Positions 26,038-36,378 of a stretch of 64,000 nt of DNA are shown here, piece after piece. The DNA is from Bacteroides sp. 214. Its GTDB lineage: Bacteria; Bacteroidota; Bacteroidia; Bacteroidales; Bacteroidaceae. Location: positions 1 through 64,000 of the forward strand of contig NZ_QVML01000016.1 in NCBI RefSeq assembly GCF_010501015.1, read 5' to 3'. A program made the position numbers and the translations under genes. The notes under the pieces are model-generated. The model saw nothing but the letters and a program-made list of their open reading frames with translations. It was not told where the DNA came from and did no database searches. The first letter of the stretch is position 1, and each line of letters starts with the position of its first letter.

Positions 26038-26703
26038 ATGGAACTTAACGAACAACTAAAGGCAATAAGAACGCAACTTCGCATGGGTATGAATGGAGTT
26101 GTTTCTCAAAGTATGCGCGAGAAAGGAATGACTTACAAACTCAACTTTGGCGTGGAATACATGAGAATTCGCGAAATTGCCTCATCTTATAAAAAAAACC
26201 ATGAGCTGGCACAAGCCCTCTGGAAAGAAGATATTCGTGAGTTTAAGATACTTGCCGGATTGCTACAACCGGTAGAAACGTTCTATCCTGAGATTGCAGA
26301 AATCTGGTTGGAAGAGATTCGTAACATAGAAATTGCAGAAATGACCTGTATGAATCTCTTCCAATATCTTTCTTATGCACCAGCAAAGTCTTTCCATTGG
26401 ATTGCATCCGATCGTGAATATATGCAGGTTTGTGGTTTTCTTACAATTGCACGTTTGCTTTCTCGGAAAGGAGATATGGAAGAACGCACAGCGAATGAGT
26501 TTCTGGATCAAGCAGTTTGCGCTTTTTTGACAGGTGGCTACCACGTGCGGAATGCGTCGCTGCTTGCTATGCGTAAATATTTGCAACATAGCGAAGAGAA
26601 TGCTTTCAGACTGTGTCGAATGATTGAGAAATTTGCCGGTTCGGAGAATGAAAACGAGCAAATACTCTACAATGTGATAAAAGAAGAAGTGGATTATCTG
26701 TAA
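26038..26703 (+). CDS. AlkD-like DNA alkylation repair (HEAT-repeat) protein
   Basis: All-helical protein made of HEAT-like repeats, related to the DNA alkylation repair family (PF08713 type): YKKNHELAQALWKEDIREFKILAGLL and the tryptophan-rich middle (FHWIASDREYMQVCGFL) are typical. True AlkD removes bulky alkylated bases with Trp and Asp residues; whether this one is an active glycosylase or only DNA-binding cannot be judged. Eight bp after the DPP III stop and 65 bp before fur. Confidence 0.75.
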   Translation: MELNEQLKAIRTQLRMGMNGVVSQSMREKGMTYKLNFGVEYMRIREIASSYKKNHELAQALWKEDIREFKILAGLLQPVETFYPEIAEIWLEEIRNIEIAEMTCMNLFQYLSYAPAKSFHWIASDREYMQVCGFLTIARLLSRKGDMEERTANEFLDQAVCAFLTGGYHVRNASLLAMRKYLQHSEENAFRLCRMIEKFAGSENENEQILYNVIKEEVDYL

Positions 26704-26718
26704 AAAACACACTATTAT

Positions 26719-26749
26719 TCTGTTTGTTGACAAAAAACGATTAACTTTG
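26719..26749 (+). promoter_or_regulatory. Candidate fur promoter
   Basis: TCTG (26719-26722), 19 bp, TAACTTTG (26742-26749): an exact -7 box and a one-mismatch -33. It would also serve purA downstream. Confidence 0.6.
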
Positions 26750-26768
26750 ACGGTGTTTTAATATAAAA

Positions 26769-27242
26769 ATGTCTCGAATGACTAACCAAGAGGTGAAAGA
26801 TACGGTACGGCAAATATTTACGGAATACCTAACTGCCAATGGGCATAGAAAAACTCCGGAACGATTTGCTATACTTGAAACAATCTACTCAATAGAGGGG
26901 CACTTTGACATTGATTCGCTTTACTCGCGCATGATTGAATACGAAAAATTCCGCGTGAGCAGAGCTACACTCTATAATACGATTGTTTTACTAATCAACG
27001 CCAGATTGGTTATAAAACATCAATTCTCCAGCTCATCTCAATACGAGAAGTCATATAACAAGAGCACACATCACCATCAAATATGTATGCAATGCGGAAA
27101 AGTTTCTGAATTTCAGAATCTGGCTTTGCAGCAAGCTATTGAAAGTGCTAAACTGAATCGCTTTCAGTTGTCGCACTATTCTTTATATCTGTATGGATTG
27201 TGTACTACTTGTGATCGGAAAAATAAACGAAAGAAGAAATAA
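26769..27242 (+). CDS. fur: Fur family metal-dependent repressor
   Basis: Winged-helix repressor of the ferric-uptake family. N-terminal DNA-binding domain with TPERFAILETIYSIEGHFDIDSLY; C-terminal dimer domain with the metal site STHHHHQICMQCGK and a second CxxC (CTTC) that completes a structural zinc site. Length 157 is normal. Whether it senses iron, zinc or peroxide cannot be decided from the motifs, so the gene symbol is by family. Only 18 bp separate it from purA, so the two are probably co-transcribed. Confidence 0.88.
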   Translation: MSRMTNQEVKDTVRQIFTEYLTANGHRKTPERFAILETIYSIEGHFDIDSLYSRMIEYEKFRVSRATLYNTIVLLINARLVIKHQFSSSSQYEKSYNKSTHHHQICMQCGKVSEFQNLALQQAIESAKLNRFQLSHYSLYLYGLCTTCDRKNKRKKK

Positions 27243-27260
27243 TCTTAGCAATAAAAGAAA

Positions 27261-28532
27261 ATGAAAGTAGATGTTCTATTAGGTTTGCAATGGGGTGACG
27301 AAGGCAAAGGAAAAGTTGTTGACGTATTGACTCCACGTTATGATGTCGTTGCCCGTTTTCAGGGAGGACCTAATGCCGGTCATACATTGGAGTTTGAAGG
27401 GCAGAAGTATGTGCTTCGCTCTATTCCATCCGGTATCTTTCAAGGCGATAAAGTAAATATTATTGGTAATGGAGTTGTGTTAGACCCTGCTTTGTTTAAG
27501 GCAGAAGCCGTAGCGTTGGAGTCTGCAGGTCATGGATTGAAAGAGAGATTACATATCTCTAAAAAGGCACACCTCATAATGCCTACACACCGCTTGCTCG
27601 ATGCAGCTTACGAAGCATCCAAAGGTGATGCCAAAGTAGGTACAACCGGGAAAGGTATTGGCCCTACTTATACGGATAAAGTTAGCCGCAATGGTTTGAG
27701 AGTCGGAGATATCATGGAGAACTTCTCACAAAAATACGAAGCAGCAAAGCAACGTCATATACAAGTCTTGAACGCACTGGGTTATGAATATAGCTTAGAC
27801 AATATTGAAAAAGAATGGCTGGAGGCGATTGAATACCTTAAGCAGTTCACGTTTGTGGATAGCGAACACGAGGTAAACAACTTGCTTTATGCCGGTAAGA
27901 GTATTCTTTGCGAAGGCGCACAAGGCACAATGTTGGATATTGATTTCGGATCGTATCCGTATGTTACCTCTTCTAATACTATTTGTGCGGGTGCTTGCAT
28001 CGGACTGGGTATTGCTCCTAATAAGATAGGCGATGTTTTTGGAATCTTCAAAGCATATTGTACCCGTGTTGGTTCAGGCCCGTTCCCAACAGAACTCTTT
28101 GATGAAACAGGTGACAAAATCTGCACGCTTGGACATGAGTTTGGCTCGGTTACCGGACGTAAACGTCGTTGCGGATGGATTGATTTGGTAGCATTAAGAT
28201 ATTCTATCATGATTAATGGTGTAACCAAGCTAATTATGATGAAGAGTGATGTGCTTGATACTTTTGAAACAATCAAAGCATGTGTGGCGTATGATGTAAA
28301 AGGACAAGAGATAGAATACTTCCCTTACAGCATCGAAGATGATGTAAAACCAATCTATGTAGAGATGCCGGGTTGGGAAATGGATATGACTAAGATGAAG
28401 AGCGAAGATGAATTTCCCGAAGAGTTTAACGCTTACTTGTCATTCCTCGAAGAGCAATTGGGAGTGCCTATTGCTATTGTTTCTTTAGGACCCGATAGAG
28501 CACAAACAATAGAGCGTTACACCGAAAAATAA
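27261..28532 (+). CDS. purA: Adenylosuccinate synthetase
   Basis: Joins IMP and aspartate using GTP, the first committed step to AMP. The N-terminal signature GLQWGDEGKGKVVD (catalytic Asp and P-loop-like glycines), NAGHT, the GTTGKGIGPTYTDK loop, and the C-terminal GSVTGRKRRCGWIDLV segment are all intact. Length 423 matches the family. Probably transcribed with fur upstream; a strong terminator lies 14 bp after the stop. Confidence 0.98.
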   Translation: MKVDVLLGLQWGDEGKGKVVDVLTPRYDVVARFQGGPNAGHTLEFEGQKYVLRSIPSGIFQGDKVNIIGNGVVLDPALFKAEAVALESAGHGLKERLHISKKAHLIMPTHRLLDAAYEASKGDAKVGTTGKGIGPTYTDKVSRNGLRVGDIMENFSQKYEAAKQRHIQVLNALGYEYSLDNIEKEWLEAIEYLKQFTFVDSEHEVNNLLYAGKSILCEGAQGTMLDIDFGSYPYVTSSNTICAGACIGLGIAPNKIGDVFGIFKAYCTRVGSGPFPTELFDETGDKICTLGHEFGSVTGRKRRCGWIDLVALRYSIMINGVTKLIMMKSDVLDTFETIKACVAYDVKGQEIEYFPYSIEDDVKPIYVEMPGWEMDMTKMKSEDEFPEEFNAYLSFLEEQLGVPIAIVSLGPDRAQTIERYTEK

Positions 28533-28545
28533 ATAAAACTTTATA

Positions 28546-28581
28546 AAAAGCAGGAGGACTGATTGGTTCTCCTGCTTTTTT
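28546..28581 (+). terminator. purA terminator
   Basis: AAAAGCAGGAG pairs with CTCCTGCTTTT around an 11-base loop, followed by a T-run. Confidence 0.92.
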
Positions 28582-28656
28582 GTTCTATTTTGGCAAACAA
28601 TTTGTACTTGTAGTTGTATAAATAAATATGTCAATCACTAAAAAACAGAAGAAGAT

Positions 28657-29337
28657 ATGCCGATGATTTGGATTGTTTTTATTGGGTTTGCTTTATTAAG
28701 CTACCTTGTTCAACTTAATTTGCAAAGCAAATTTAAGAAATATTCGAAAGTGCCCAACACTAACGGAATGACCGGAAGGGAAGTTGCGTTGAAAATGTTG
28801 AATGACAATGGAATCTATGATGTACAGGTTACGCACACACCGGGTACACTAACCGACCATTATAATCCGATGACGAAAACCGTTAATCTGAGCGAGGGTG
28901 TGTTTAATAGTAATAGCATTATGGCTGCTGCTGTAGCTGCGCACGAGTGTGGACATGCTGTTCAACATGCCAAAGCGTATGCACCATTAAAAATGCGTAG
29001 TGCCTTGGTACCTATTGTGTCTTTCGCTTCGCAATGGATGAGCTGGATACTTTTGGCAGGAATACTGATGATTCAATCGTTTCCACAGCTATTGCTGATT
29101 GGTATTATTCTGTTTGCCACCACCACACTCTTCAGCTTTATTACGTTACCGGTAGAGATTGATGCCAGTAAGCGTGCATTAGTCTGGATTAATGGAGCAG
29201 GTATCTCAAATTCGCGTAACCATACACAAGCAGAAGATGCACTCCGCTCAGCAGCCTATACATATGTGGTGGCAGCATTGAGCTCGCTGGCTACGTTAAT
29301 TTATTACATAATGATTTTCGTAGGCAGAAGGAATTAA
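28657..29337 (+). CDS. YugP-type zinc metallopeptidase (membrane)
   Basis: Neutral zinc metallopeptidase family (PF04298 type), an integral-membrane gluzincin. Residues 1-20 form the first membrane helix. The active-site motif HECGH occurs in AAAVAAHECGHAVQHAKAY. Helices at about 130-170 and 205-222 follow, with LPVEIDASKRAL between them as the likely third-ligand region. Length 226 is typical. Role probably in membrane-protein quality control; the substrate is unknown. Confidence 0.9.
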   Translation: MPMIWIVFIGFALLSYLVQLNLQSKFKKYSKVPNTNGMTGREVALKMLNDNGIYDVQVTHTPGTLTDHYNPMTKTVNLSEGVFNSNSIMAAAVAAHECGHAVQHAKAYAPLKMRSALVPIVSFASQWMSWILLAGILMIQSFPQLLLIGIILFATTTLFSFITLPVEIDASKRALVWINGAGISNSRNHTQAEDALRSAAYTYVVAALSSLATLIYYIMIFVGRRN

Positions 29338-29367
29338 GAAAAAGAGATTTTCTTTAAGTATAAAATA

Positions 29368-29401
29368 GGGAGAAGAGGCATAGGCTTTTTCTCCTTTTTT
29401 T
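29368..29401 (+). terminator. Terminator after the YugP-type peptidase
   Basis: GGAGAA and TTCTCC form the stem, followed by seven T, 31 bp after the stop codon. Confidence 0.7.
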
Positions 29402-29412
29402 ATGACTGTCTG

Positions 29413-29536
29413 CCTATGGATGAATCGATTTCTGCCTATGGACGACGGAGTGTGAGCCTATGGATGACGGAGCATGAGACTATGGACGACGGCTCATGAG
29501 CCATAGGTAGACAGTCAATGAGACTATGCCTCACAA
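29413..29536. repeat. 22-bp array, CCATAGG family, copy 3 (inverted orientation)
   Basis: Units start at 29413, 29435, 29457, 29479, 29501 and 29523. Most begin CCTATGGATGACGGAG or ACTATGGACGACGG, the reverse complement of the consensus at 13105; the 29501 unit begins CCATAGG. It directly follows the peptidase terminator. Confidence 0.9.
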
Positions 29537-29562
29537 CCGAAGAGGTATAAGCAGCTTATTTT

Positions 29563-29646
29563 CTGACTGGTTTTTACTTCGTTTCTCAGTGATTTTGTGG
29601 TTGTTTCTCAGTGATTTTTGATGTGAAATGCAGTGAGAAAATGACG
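29563..29646. repeat. 22-bp array, CAGTCA family, copy 2 (inverted orientation)
   Basis: Units start at 29563 (CTGACTGG), 29585 (CTCAGTGA), 29607 (CTCAGTGA) and 29629 (TGCAGTGAG), exactly 22 bp apart. Together with the preceding array it reverses the order and strand of the pair at 19364-19600. Confidence 0.8.
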
Positions 29647-29720
29647 AGATTTTACTCGTGGAGAGCTCGTGAGAGTTAATATTTTGCTACCTTTGCCACT
29701 CGAAATAAAGAAATAGAATT

Positions 29721-31085
29721 ATGGCAGCAAAACCAGGTATCCCGAAAGGAACAAGAGATTTCTCGCCGGTTGAAATGGCGAAAAGGAATTATATCTTCAA
29801 CACTATCCGCAATGTATATCACTTGTATGGCTATCAGCAGATAGAAACTCCTTCTATGGAAATGCTCTCTACACTTATGGGAAAGTATGGTGAAGAGGGT
29901 GACAAACTCCTTTTTAAGATACAAAATTCCGGAAATTACTTCTCGGGACTGACAGACGAGGAGTTGTTGAGCCGGGATGCTGCCAAATTGGCAAGTAAAT
30001 TTTGCGAAAAAGGTTTGCGCTATGACCTAACTGTTCCTTTTGCTCGCTATGTGGTTATGCACCGCGATGAAATAACTTTCCCTTTCAAACGCTATCAGAT
30101 ACAACCGGTTTGGCGTGCCGACCGTCCACAAAAAGGACGTTACCGCGAATTTTACCAATGTGATGCCGATGTTGTAGGTAGTGATTCGTTGCTCAACGAA
30201 GTGGAGTTGATGCAGATAATCGACCAGGTGTTTACCCAGTTTGGTATTCGTGTTTGCATTAAAATAAACAACCGCAAGATACTTTCGGGTATTGCCGAAA
30301 TCATTGGCGAAGCAGACAAAATTGTGGATATTACCGTTGCTATAGACAAACTCGACAAGATTGGACTCGAAAATGTAAACAAAGAACTTACCGAGAAAGG
30401 AATCAGTAACGAGGCTATCAACATGTTGCAGCCTATTATCCTGTTGAGCGGAACTAACGCAGAAAAGCTTTCCAAACTCAAAGAGGTACTTGCCGCGAGC
30501 GAGGTTGGTGTAAAGGGTGTTGAAGAGAGTGAATATATTCTTGCTGCCTTGGAAAATTCCAACCTGCAGAACGAAATAGAACTTGACCTTACCTTGGCGC
30601 GTGGGTTGAATTACTACACCGGAGCAATCTTCGAAGTAAAAGCCCTTGATGTGCAGATCGGAAGCATTACCGGTGGCGGGCGCTATGACAACCTGACAGG
30701 AGTGTTTGGCATGACAGGTGTTTCGGGTGTGGGTATTTCTTTTGGTGCCGACCGTATTTTCGATGTGCTCAATCAGCTAGAACTCTACCCCAAAGAAGCT
30801 GTAAACGGCACACAACTCTTCTTCGTAAATTTTGGAGAGAAAGAAGCTGCATTTGCCATGACGGTTCTTGCTAAGGTTCGTGCCGCTGGTATCAATGCGG
30901 AATTATATCCCGACTCAGCCAAAATGAAGAAACAGATGAGTTATGCCAATGCTAAAAATATACCGTATGTTGCTATTGTTGGCGAAAATGAGATGAACGA
31001 AGGTAAAGTTATGCTTAAGAACATGACTACCGGAGAGCAATCACTTCTTTCTCCCGAAGCTTTGCTTGCAAGAATTGCGATTTAG
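29721..31085 (+). CDS. hisS: Histidine--tRNA ligase
   Basis: Class II aminoacyl-tRNA synthetase that charges tRNA-His. Motif 1 region near residue 30 ([12 protein letters not shown]), motif 2 ([29 protein letters not shown]), the histidine-specific stretch [14 protein letters not shown], motif 3 ([11 protein letters not shown]) and a C-terminal anticodon-binding domain are all present in 454 residues. The gene overlaps the stop codon of the convergent DUF3667 gene by 4 bp. Confidence 0.97.
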   Translation: MAAKPGIPKGTRDFSPVEMAKRNYIFNTIRNVYHLYGYQQIETPSMEMLSTLMGKYGEEGDKLLFKIQNSGNYFSGLTDEELLSRDAAKLASKFCEKGLRYDLTVPFARYVVMHRDEITFPFKRYQIQPVWRADRPQKGRYREFYQCDADVVGSDSLLNEVELMQIIDQVFTQFGIRVCIKINNRKILSGIAEIIGEADKIVDITVAIDKLDKIGLENVNKELTEKGISNEAINMLQPIILLSGTNAEKLSKLKEVLAASEVGVKGVEESEYILAALENSNLQNEIELDLTLARGLNYYTGAIFEVKALDVQIGSITGGGRYDNLTGVFGMTGVSGVGISFGADRIFDVLNQLELYPKEAVNGTQLFFVNFGEKEAAFAMTVLAKVRAAGINAELYPDSAKMKKQMSYANAKNIPYVAIVGENEMNEGKVMLKNMTTGEQSLLSPEALLARIAI

Positions 31086-31981
31086 TCGCTAAAAAGTTCT
31101 TCGAAAATTTCTATGCCTCCGGTGGTAATAATGTATGAAATTACAACCAATACCAAGGTGGAAATTGCAGCAAATATGGCATAAAGTAGCATAATTGTGG
31201 GCACTTTCCACAACATGTTTCGTTTCTTAGGGCGATATACAATATATAGCGCTACCAAAAAATAGATGGTTGGTGCTCCTGCGTAAACCCAAAAGTTAGC
31301 CTCTTCTATATTGCTTAATTCCAAAATGATTAATACAAGTGCCAAATAGATAAAGGTAAACGCATGGAAGTGCATGGAAAATATAAGATGGTGCGCGTAG
31401 TACTTCTTGTTCTTGTAGAAGAAGGTAAATAGTAAGAAAGCAAAAATAGGAACTAGGAAAAGCATACAATAAGGTATGTAGCTAAAGAAGCGATCGACTG
31501 TTTCTTTATTTTGCTGACTTTCTTTGTTTAATACTGCTATAGAATTCTTTGCATTTGTATCTGTTTTTGGTGTAATTTGCGCTTCGCCAACTTCAACTGT
31601 AAGTTCGCTCTCGTTTTCATCATTTATTTCCACAGTCAGTGCAAGGATTGTAAAGAAAATCAGCGTGGTGAACCAAAAGAGCTTTGCCGGATATACATAT
31701 TTCACCACTTTCCCCACAAAGAACTCATTCGTGAGCCTGCCCGGAAAAAACAATAAGTATTTCAATGTTCTTAGAATCTTATTGTCAAGAGCAAAAATTG
31801 TTTCCAACGTATTTCCTGTTATTTCTCGTATCGTTCGCTCTCTTCCTGCAAAAATATCTTGTCCGCAGTTGTGGCAATATCTCGAAATAACCACCGTTTC
31901 GCAGTTGCGACAAATGCAATGAACGGGTAGTGTCTTGTTTTTCTTTGTAGTGGTGGTATGTTGGTCTGCTTTTTTATGCAT
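31082..31981 (-). CDS. DUF3667 membrane protein with zinc-ribbon
   Basis: Begins with a zinc-ribbon ([21 protein letters not shown], cysteines spaced CxxC...CxxC), then the DUF3667 segment with [35 protein letters not shown] and four membrane helices (about 105-125, 180-200, 215-235 and 270-295). The start at 31981 (MHKK) is chosen because the in-frame upstream extension to 32209 runs through the groES promoter and looks non-coding. Convergent with hisS; the stop codons share TTAG. Function unknown. Confidence 0.85.
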   Translation of the reverse strand: MHKKADQHTTTTKKNKTLPVHCICRNCETVVISRYCHNCGQDIFAGRERTIREITGNTLETIFALDNKILRTLKYLLFFPGRLTNEFFVGKVVKYVYPAKLFWFTTLIFFTILALTVEINDENESELTVEVGEAQITPKTDTNAKNSIAVLNKESQQNKETVDRFFSYIPYCMLFLVPIFAFLLFTFFYKNKKYYAHHLIFSMHFHAFTFIYLALVLIILELSNIEEANFWVYAGAPTIYFLVALYIVYRPKKRNMLWKVPTIMLLYAIFAAISTLVLVVISYIITTGGIEIFEELFSD

Positions 31982-32048
31982 GGGGAGAATCAATTTTACT
32001 TCGCAAATGTAAGAAACTGTTTTGGATTTTACTGAAAAGCTTCGGAAC

Positions 32049-32078
32049 TTTGTAAATGACTTTTTTACAGTATCTTTG
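32049..32078 (+). promoter_or_regulatory. Candidate groESL promoter
   Basis: TTTG (32049-32052), 18 bp, TATCTTTG (32071-32078): both boxes exact. The leader would be about 135 nt. No CIRCE inverted repeat is visible, so HrcA control is not suggested. Confidence 0.65.
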
Positions 32079-32217
32079 GCCTCTATTGTTATCAATGCGT
32101 GTGATAGCCGCTGACAGATTGTCATTGTTGGGCTTTGGCATGGTTTTGGCAAAGCTTGTAATGTATACAAATACACATTAATAATATTATATACTAATAA
32201 AATAAACAAGTAGAATT

Positions 32218-32490
32218 ATGAACATTAAACCATTGGCAGATAGAGTGCTGATACTTCCTGCACCTGCCGAAGAAAAAACAATTGGCGGTATTATTATCCC
32301 TGACACAGCAAAAGAAAAACCCTTAAAAGGTGAAGTTTGTGCCGTAGGTAATGGCACTAAAGATGAAGAAATGATACTGAAAGTAGGTGATACCGTGCTT
32401 TATGGTAAGTATGCCGGAACAGAGCTTGAAGTAGAAGGCGTTAAGTATCTTATTATGCGTCAAAGTGATGTCGTAGCTGTCTTTTCTTAA
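32218..32490 (+). CDS. groES: Co-chaperonin GroES
   Basis: Lid of the GroEL folding chamber. The 90-residue protein has the signature [20 protein letters not shown], the mobile loop with [13 protein letters not shown], and [14 protein letters not shown]. It is followed by groEL after 30 bp in the usual operon. Confidence 0.98.
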   Translation: MNIKPLADRVLILPAPAEEKTIGGIIIPDTAKEKPLKGEVCAVGNGTKDEEMILKVGDTVLYGKYAGTELEVEGVKYLIMRQSDVVAVFS

Positions 32491-32505
32491 TTTATTAATT
32501 CTTAA

Positions 32506-34155
<1,650 letters not shown>

Positions 34156-34177
34156 TCCAAGAAAATAAAGCTTATTG

Positions 34178-34214
34178 AAACTGTCTGGAGGGGTAACCTT
34201 TTGGACAGTTTTTT
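34178..34214 (+). terminator. groESL terminator
   Basis: AAACTGTC pairs with GACAGTTT, followed by a T-run of seven or more. Confidence 0.85.
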
Positions 34215-34363
34215 TAATATATACTAATGAGCTTTGTTCGATAACTCTGTTTCTTTTGTCCCTTTGTAAGCAATTTGTCAAACATCTGTGGTAAATTGGT
34301 TTACTCTTCTTATTTTTGTTTATGGACTAACCTTTTGTATAACTTATTAATAAGCGTTGAAGC

Positions 34364-34582
34364 ATGAACAAAAATGAAATTGCCTCACATGCTGAAAATG
34401 TGAGGGCTTTGCTACGAATCAACTCTCGGCTGAGTTATCAAGAATTGAAGCACAAGTCCGGGCTAAAAGAAGAAGAATTTGGGGCGGCGCTGGGATGGCT
34501 GGCGCACGAAGCACGGATTGAGCTGGAAGAGTTGGAAGATTGCTTGTATGTTTATTTGCCTGTAAACGTGTTTATTGGCTAA
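34364..34582 (+). CDS. DUF2582 winged-helix protein, copy 1
   Basis: A 72-residue winged-helix domain: LLRINSRLSYQELKHKSGL forms the first helices and FGAALGWLAHEARIELEE the recognition helix and wing, ending in YVYLPVNVF. Such proteins are common in Bacteroidales and of unknown function. A distant paralogue is encoded at 40470-40688. Free-standing, with its own terminator. Confidence 0.85.
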   Translation: MNKNEIASHAENVRALLRINSRLSYQELKHKSGLKEEEFGAALGWLAHEARIELEELEDCLYVYLPVNVFIG

Positions 34583-34594
34583 GCTCTGAAGCGT

Positions 34595-34633
34595 AACTCC
34601 CGAACAACCATGAAGTTGCTCGGGAGTTATTTT
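34595..34633 (+). terminator. Terminator after DUF2582 copy 1
   Basis: AACTCCCGA pairs with TCGGGAGTT across a 15-base loop, followed by ATTTT. Confidence 0.8.
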
Positions 34634-34655
34634 GAAATGTACTCGTCTGCAATTT

Positions 34656-35078
34656 TTAGTTTTTTTTCTCCTTTTTGGCTATATTCATCTCAATGAGAAA
34701 AGCTGTAAGCAACCCAAATCCGCCAAAGAACAATACGGATGCCCCGTAAATCAAACTGATAGCTTCACGTATTATCCACTTCTTATTATCTAATTCTAAA
34801 TAGTCAGGAATCGAATTCAAGCAAATAAGATAACCAACTAACAGACCAAGTCCCAATCCTACAAGCAAACACCCCATCTTTAGTGCACTAAAAGAAAAAC
34901 TCGAATTGCTAAATACCGGCAATTGAACCCCATTGTTGCTCCCATTGACAAACATCGAGGCATCGAGTTTCTCAATTAAATTCAATCGCTCGCGACGGTG
35001 CGCAAATAACTCAAATAATTTGTACGTTCCGTAAACGCAAATACCAACTACAACAGGTATTGAAAGAAATTGCATCAT
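34656..35078 (-). CDS. DUF6249-like membrane protein
   Basis: 140 residues with three membrane helices (about 3-20, 70-90 and 110-130) and a charged stretch AHRRERLNLIEKLD near the first helix. The pattern and its place opposite an ECF sigma gene match small Bacteroides membrane proteins (DUF6249 type). It is divergent from the sigma factor, so it could be part of the same envelope-stress circuit. Function unknown. Confidence 0.65.
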   Translation of the reverse strand: MMQFLSIPVVVGICVYGTYKLFELFAHRRERLNLIEKLDASMFVNGSNNGVQLPVFSNSSFSFSALKMGCLLVGLGLGLLVGYLICLNSIPDYLELDNKKWIIREAISLIYGASVLFFGGFGLLTAFLIEMNIAKKEKKN

Positions 35079-35233
35079 AACTATTCTTTTTTTAAGTGAT
35101 TAATATCGTTCTTTGCACTGTTTGACGCACTATAATTATCAAAGGTTACACTTTTAAGTAAGAAACTTCATAAATAGAAAAATAATGCTGCCAGTGTAAC
35201 CTTTCTTTATATGTATGCGTCTAACCTTATACA

Positions 35234-35299
35234 ATGAAAGCCACAGAAGAAACGTTATACATAAAGCGGATATTGAATGGAGAGACGGAGTTGTTTTAG
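35234..35299 (+). other. Frame-separated 5' segment of the ECF sigma gene
   Basis: ATG at 35234 opens 21 codons (MKATEETLYIKRILNGETEL and a final Phe) that stop at TAG 35297-35299. The residues are typical of the start of Bacteroidales ECF sigma factors, and the next residues expected, RFFLERYSRPVY, are in the +1 frame. Joining needs one base removed from the T4 run at 35294-35297. The site TTT-TAG-A would allow a Phe tRNA to slip +1 with a stop codon in the A site. Confidence 0.75.
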
Positions 35300-35792
35300 A
35301 TTCTTTCTCGAGCGTTACAGCCGCCCTGTTTATGTATTGGTGGTACAAATCGTTTCGTCGCCCGAAGATGCCGAAGAAATTGTACAAGATTCTTTCTTGA
35401 AAGCATTTCGGAGTCTGTCGGGTTATCGTAATGAGTCAACGTTTTCGACATGGCTCTATCGCATTGCGTGTAACCAAGCGTTGTCGTTTATGCGCAAACG
35501 CAAGCAAGAGTTTTTGTATATAGAAGAGAATACAATAAACAATGTGCCCGACGAAAAAGCGGATACTTTGCTTCTTCCTACCAATGATGAGGAACGCATT
35601 ATGCACCTCACTCGTGCTATTGAAAAACTAAATGTGGAGGAGAAGGCTATTATTACGCTTTTCTATTACGAAGAAAAATCCATTGAAGAGGTGGCACTCA
35701 TTATGAACTTTACCGCTGCTAATGTAAAAGTGAAGCTTCATCGTGCCCGAAAGAAATTATATGTGATACTTAATACGCAAGGATATGAATGA
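35277..35792 (+). CDS. RNA polymerase ECF sigma factor
   Basis: Extracytoplasmic-function sigma factor. Region 2: RYSRPVYVLVVQIVSSPEDAEEIVQDSFLKAF, with the -10-binding STFSTWLYRIACNQALSF; region 4: RAIEKLNVEEKAIITLFYYEEKSIEEVALIMNFTAANVKVKLHRARKK (quoted here in part only as signatures). As it stands, translation starts at 35277 and lacks the usual first residues, which are encoded just upstream in another frame (35234-35299). The gene overlaps the next one by 8 nt, typical of sigma and anti-sigma pairs. If the upstream frame is joined, the protein would be about 14 residues longer. Confidence 0.88.
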   Translation: MERRSCFRFFLERYSRPVYVLVVQIVSSPEDAEEIVQDSFLKAFRSLSGYRNESTFSTWLYRIACNQALSFMRKRKQEFLYIEENTINNVPDEKADTLLLPTNDEERIMHLTRAIEKLNVEEKAIITLFYYEEKSIEEVALIMNFTAANVKVKLHRARKKLYVILNTQGYE

Positions 35793-36141
35793 CAATATGC
35801 TGAAAGAGGCTTTAAAGAGAAGGGAAAAGGGTGGTTTACCTTCTAACTTTACGCACGTGATGATGCAGAAAGTGCAACACGAGGCTGTAAAACAGCGTAA
35901 ACGCAGGGTGTTGCTTGCGTGGACATGGCTTGTGGCTGCTGCCTCATTTTTTCTAGGTATGGCTGTTTATTTTGTGTTTTTCTATTTGGAAGTGGATTTG
36001 TCTCTGCCTATGCCGCAAATCGAAAAAACAGAAGCTACCATTCCATTGTTCCTTTTTTATCTCTATATAGGTGTGTTGGTGTTGTTGCTGCTTTTCTTAG
36101 ACTATTGGCTACGGAGTAAACGAAGAAAAACAGTTGGGTAG
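35785..36141 (+). CDS. Putative anti-sigma-type membrane protein
   Basis: 118 residues: a basic cytoplasmic N-terminus (LKEALKRREKGGLPSNFTHVMMQKV), a membrane helix at about 42-65, a short periplasmic segment and a second helix at about 90-110, then RSKRRK. It overlaps the ECF sigma gene by 8 nt, so translational coupling is likely. It is shorter than classical anti-sigma factors with a zinc-binding domain (no HxxxCxxC seen). Its role as anti-sigma is inferred from position only. Confidence 0.7.
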   Translation: MNDNMLKEALKRREKGGLPSNFTHVMMQKVQHEAVKQRKRRVLLAWTWLVAAASFFLGMAVYFVFFYLEVDLSLPMPQIEKTEATIPLFLFYLYIGVLVLLLLFLDYWLRSKRRKTVG

Positions 36142-36378
36142 TAGTAAGAAACCGTTCTGAATTTTATGGAGTAATCTATTACTGTTTATATCTGGTTAAA
36201 TTAGCCCTCTTTTTCGCTTATCTATAGCTTTTTTTTCAGTCGCATAGCCCGCTATGCTCCTTTTAATAAAGCAATAGCTAAACAAAAAATAGAACTAATT
36301 TATCTCAGAATAAAATTCAAAACAATTTCTAAGTTTCCGCAAAAATATATTCCTTTGCAAAGCTAAAACAATAGATAT

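Noticed and set aside
29341-29720. Terminal inverted repeats at the 29.4-kb array pair
   Set aside because: The ends CCCGTTG-CGGAATTAATT found at 19.2-19.6 kb are not present; no target duplication is seen.
31982-32209. N-terminal extension of the DUF3667 protein
   Set aside because: The in-frame extension overlaps the groESL promoter and lacks family similarity; the internal Met at 31981 precedes the zinc-ribbon.
32079-32217. CIRCE or heat-shock operator before groES
   Set aside because: The 9-bp inverted repeat with 9-bp spacer is not found in the leader.
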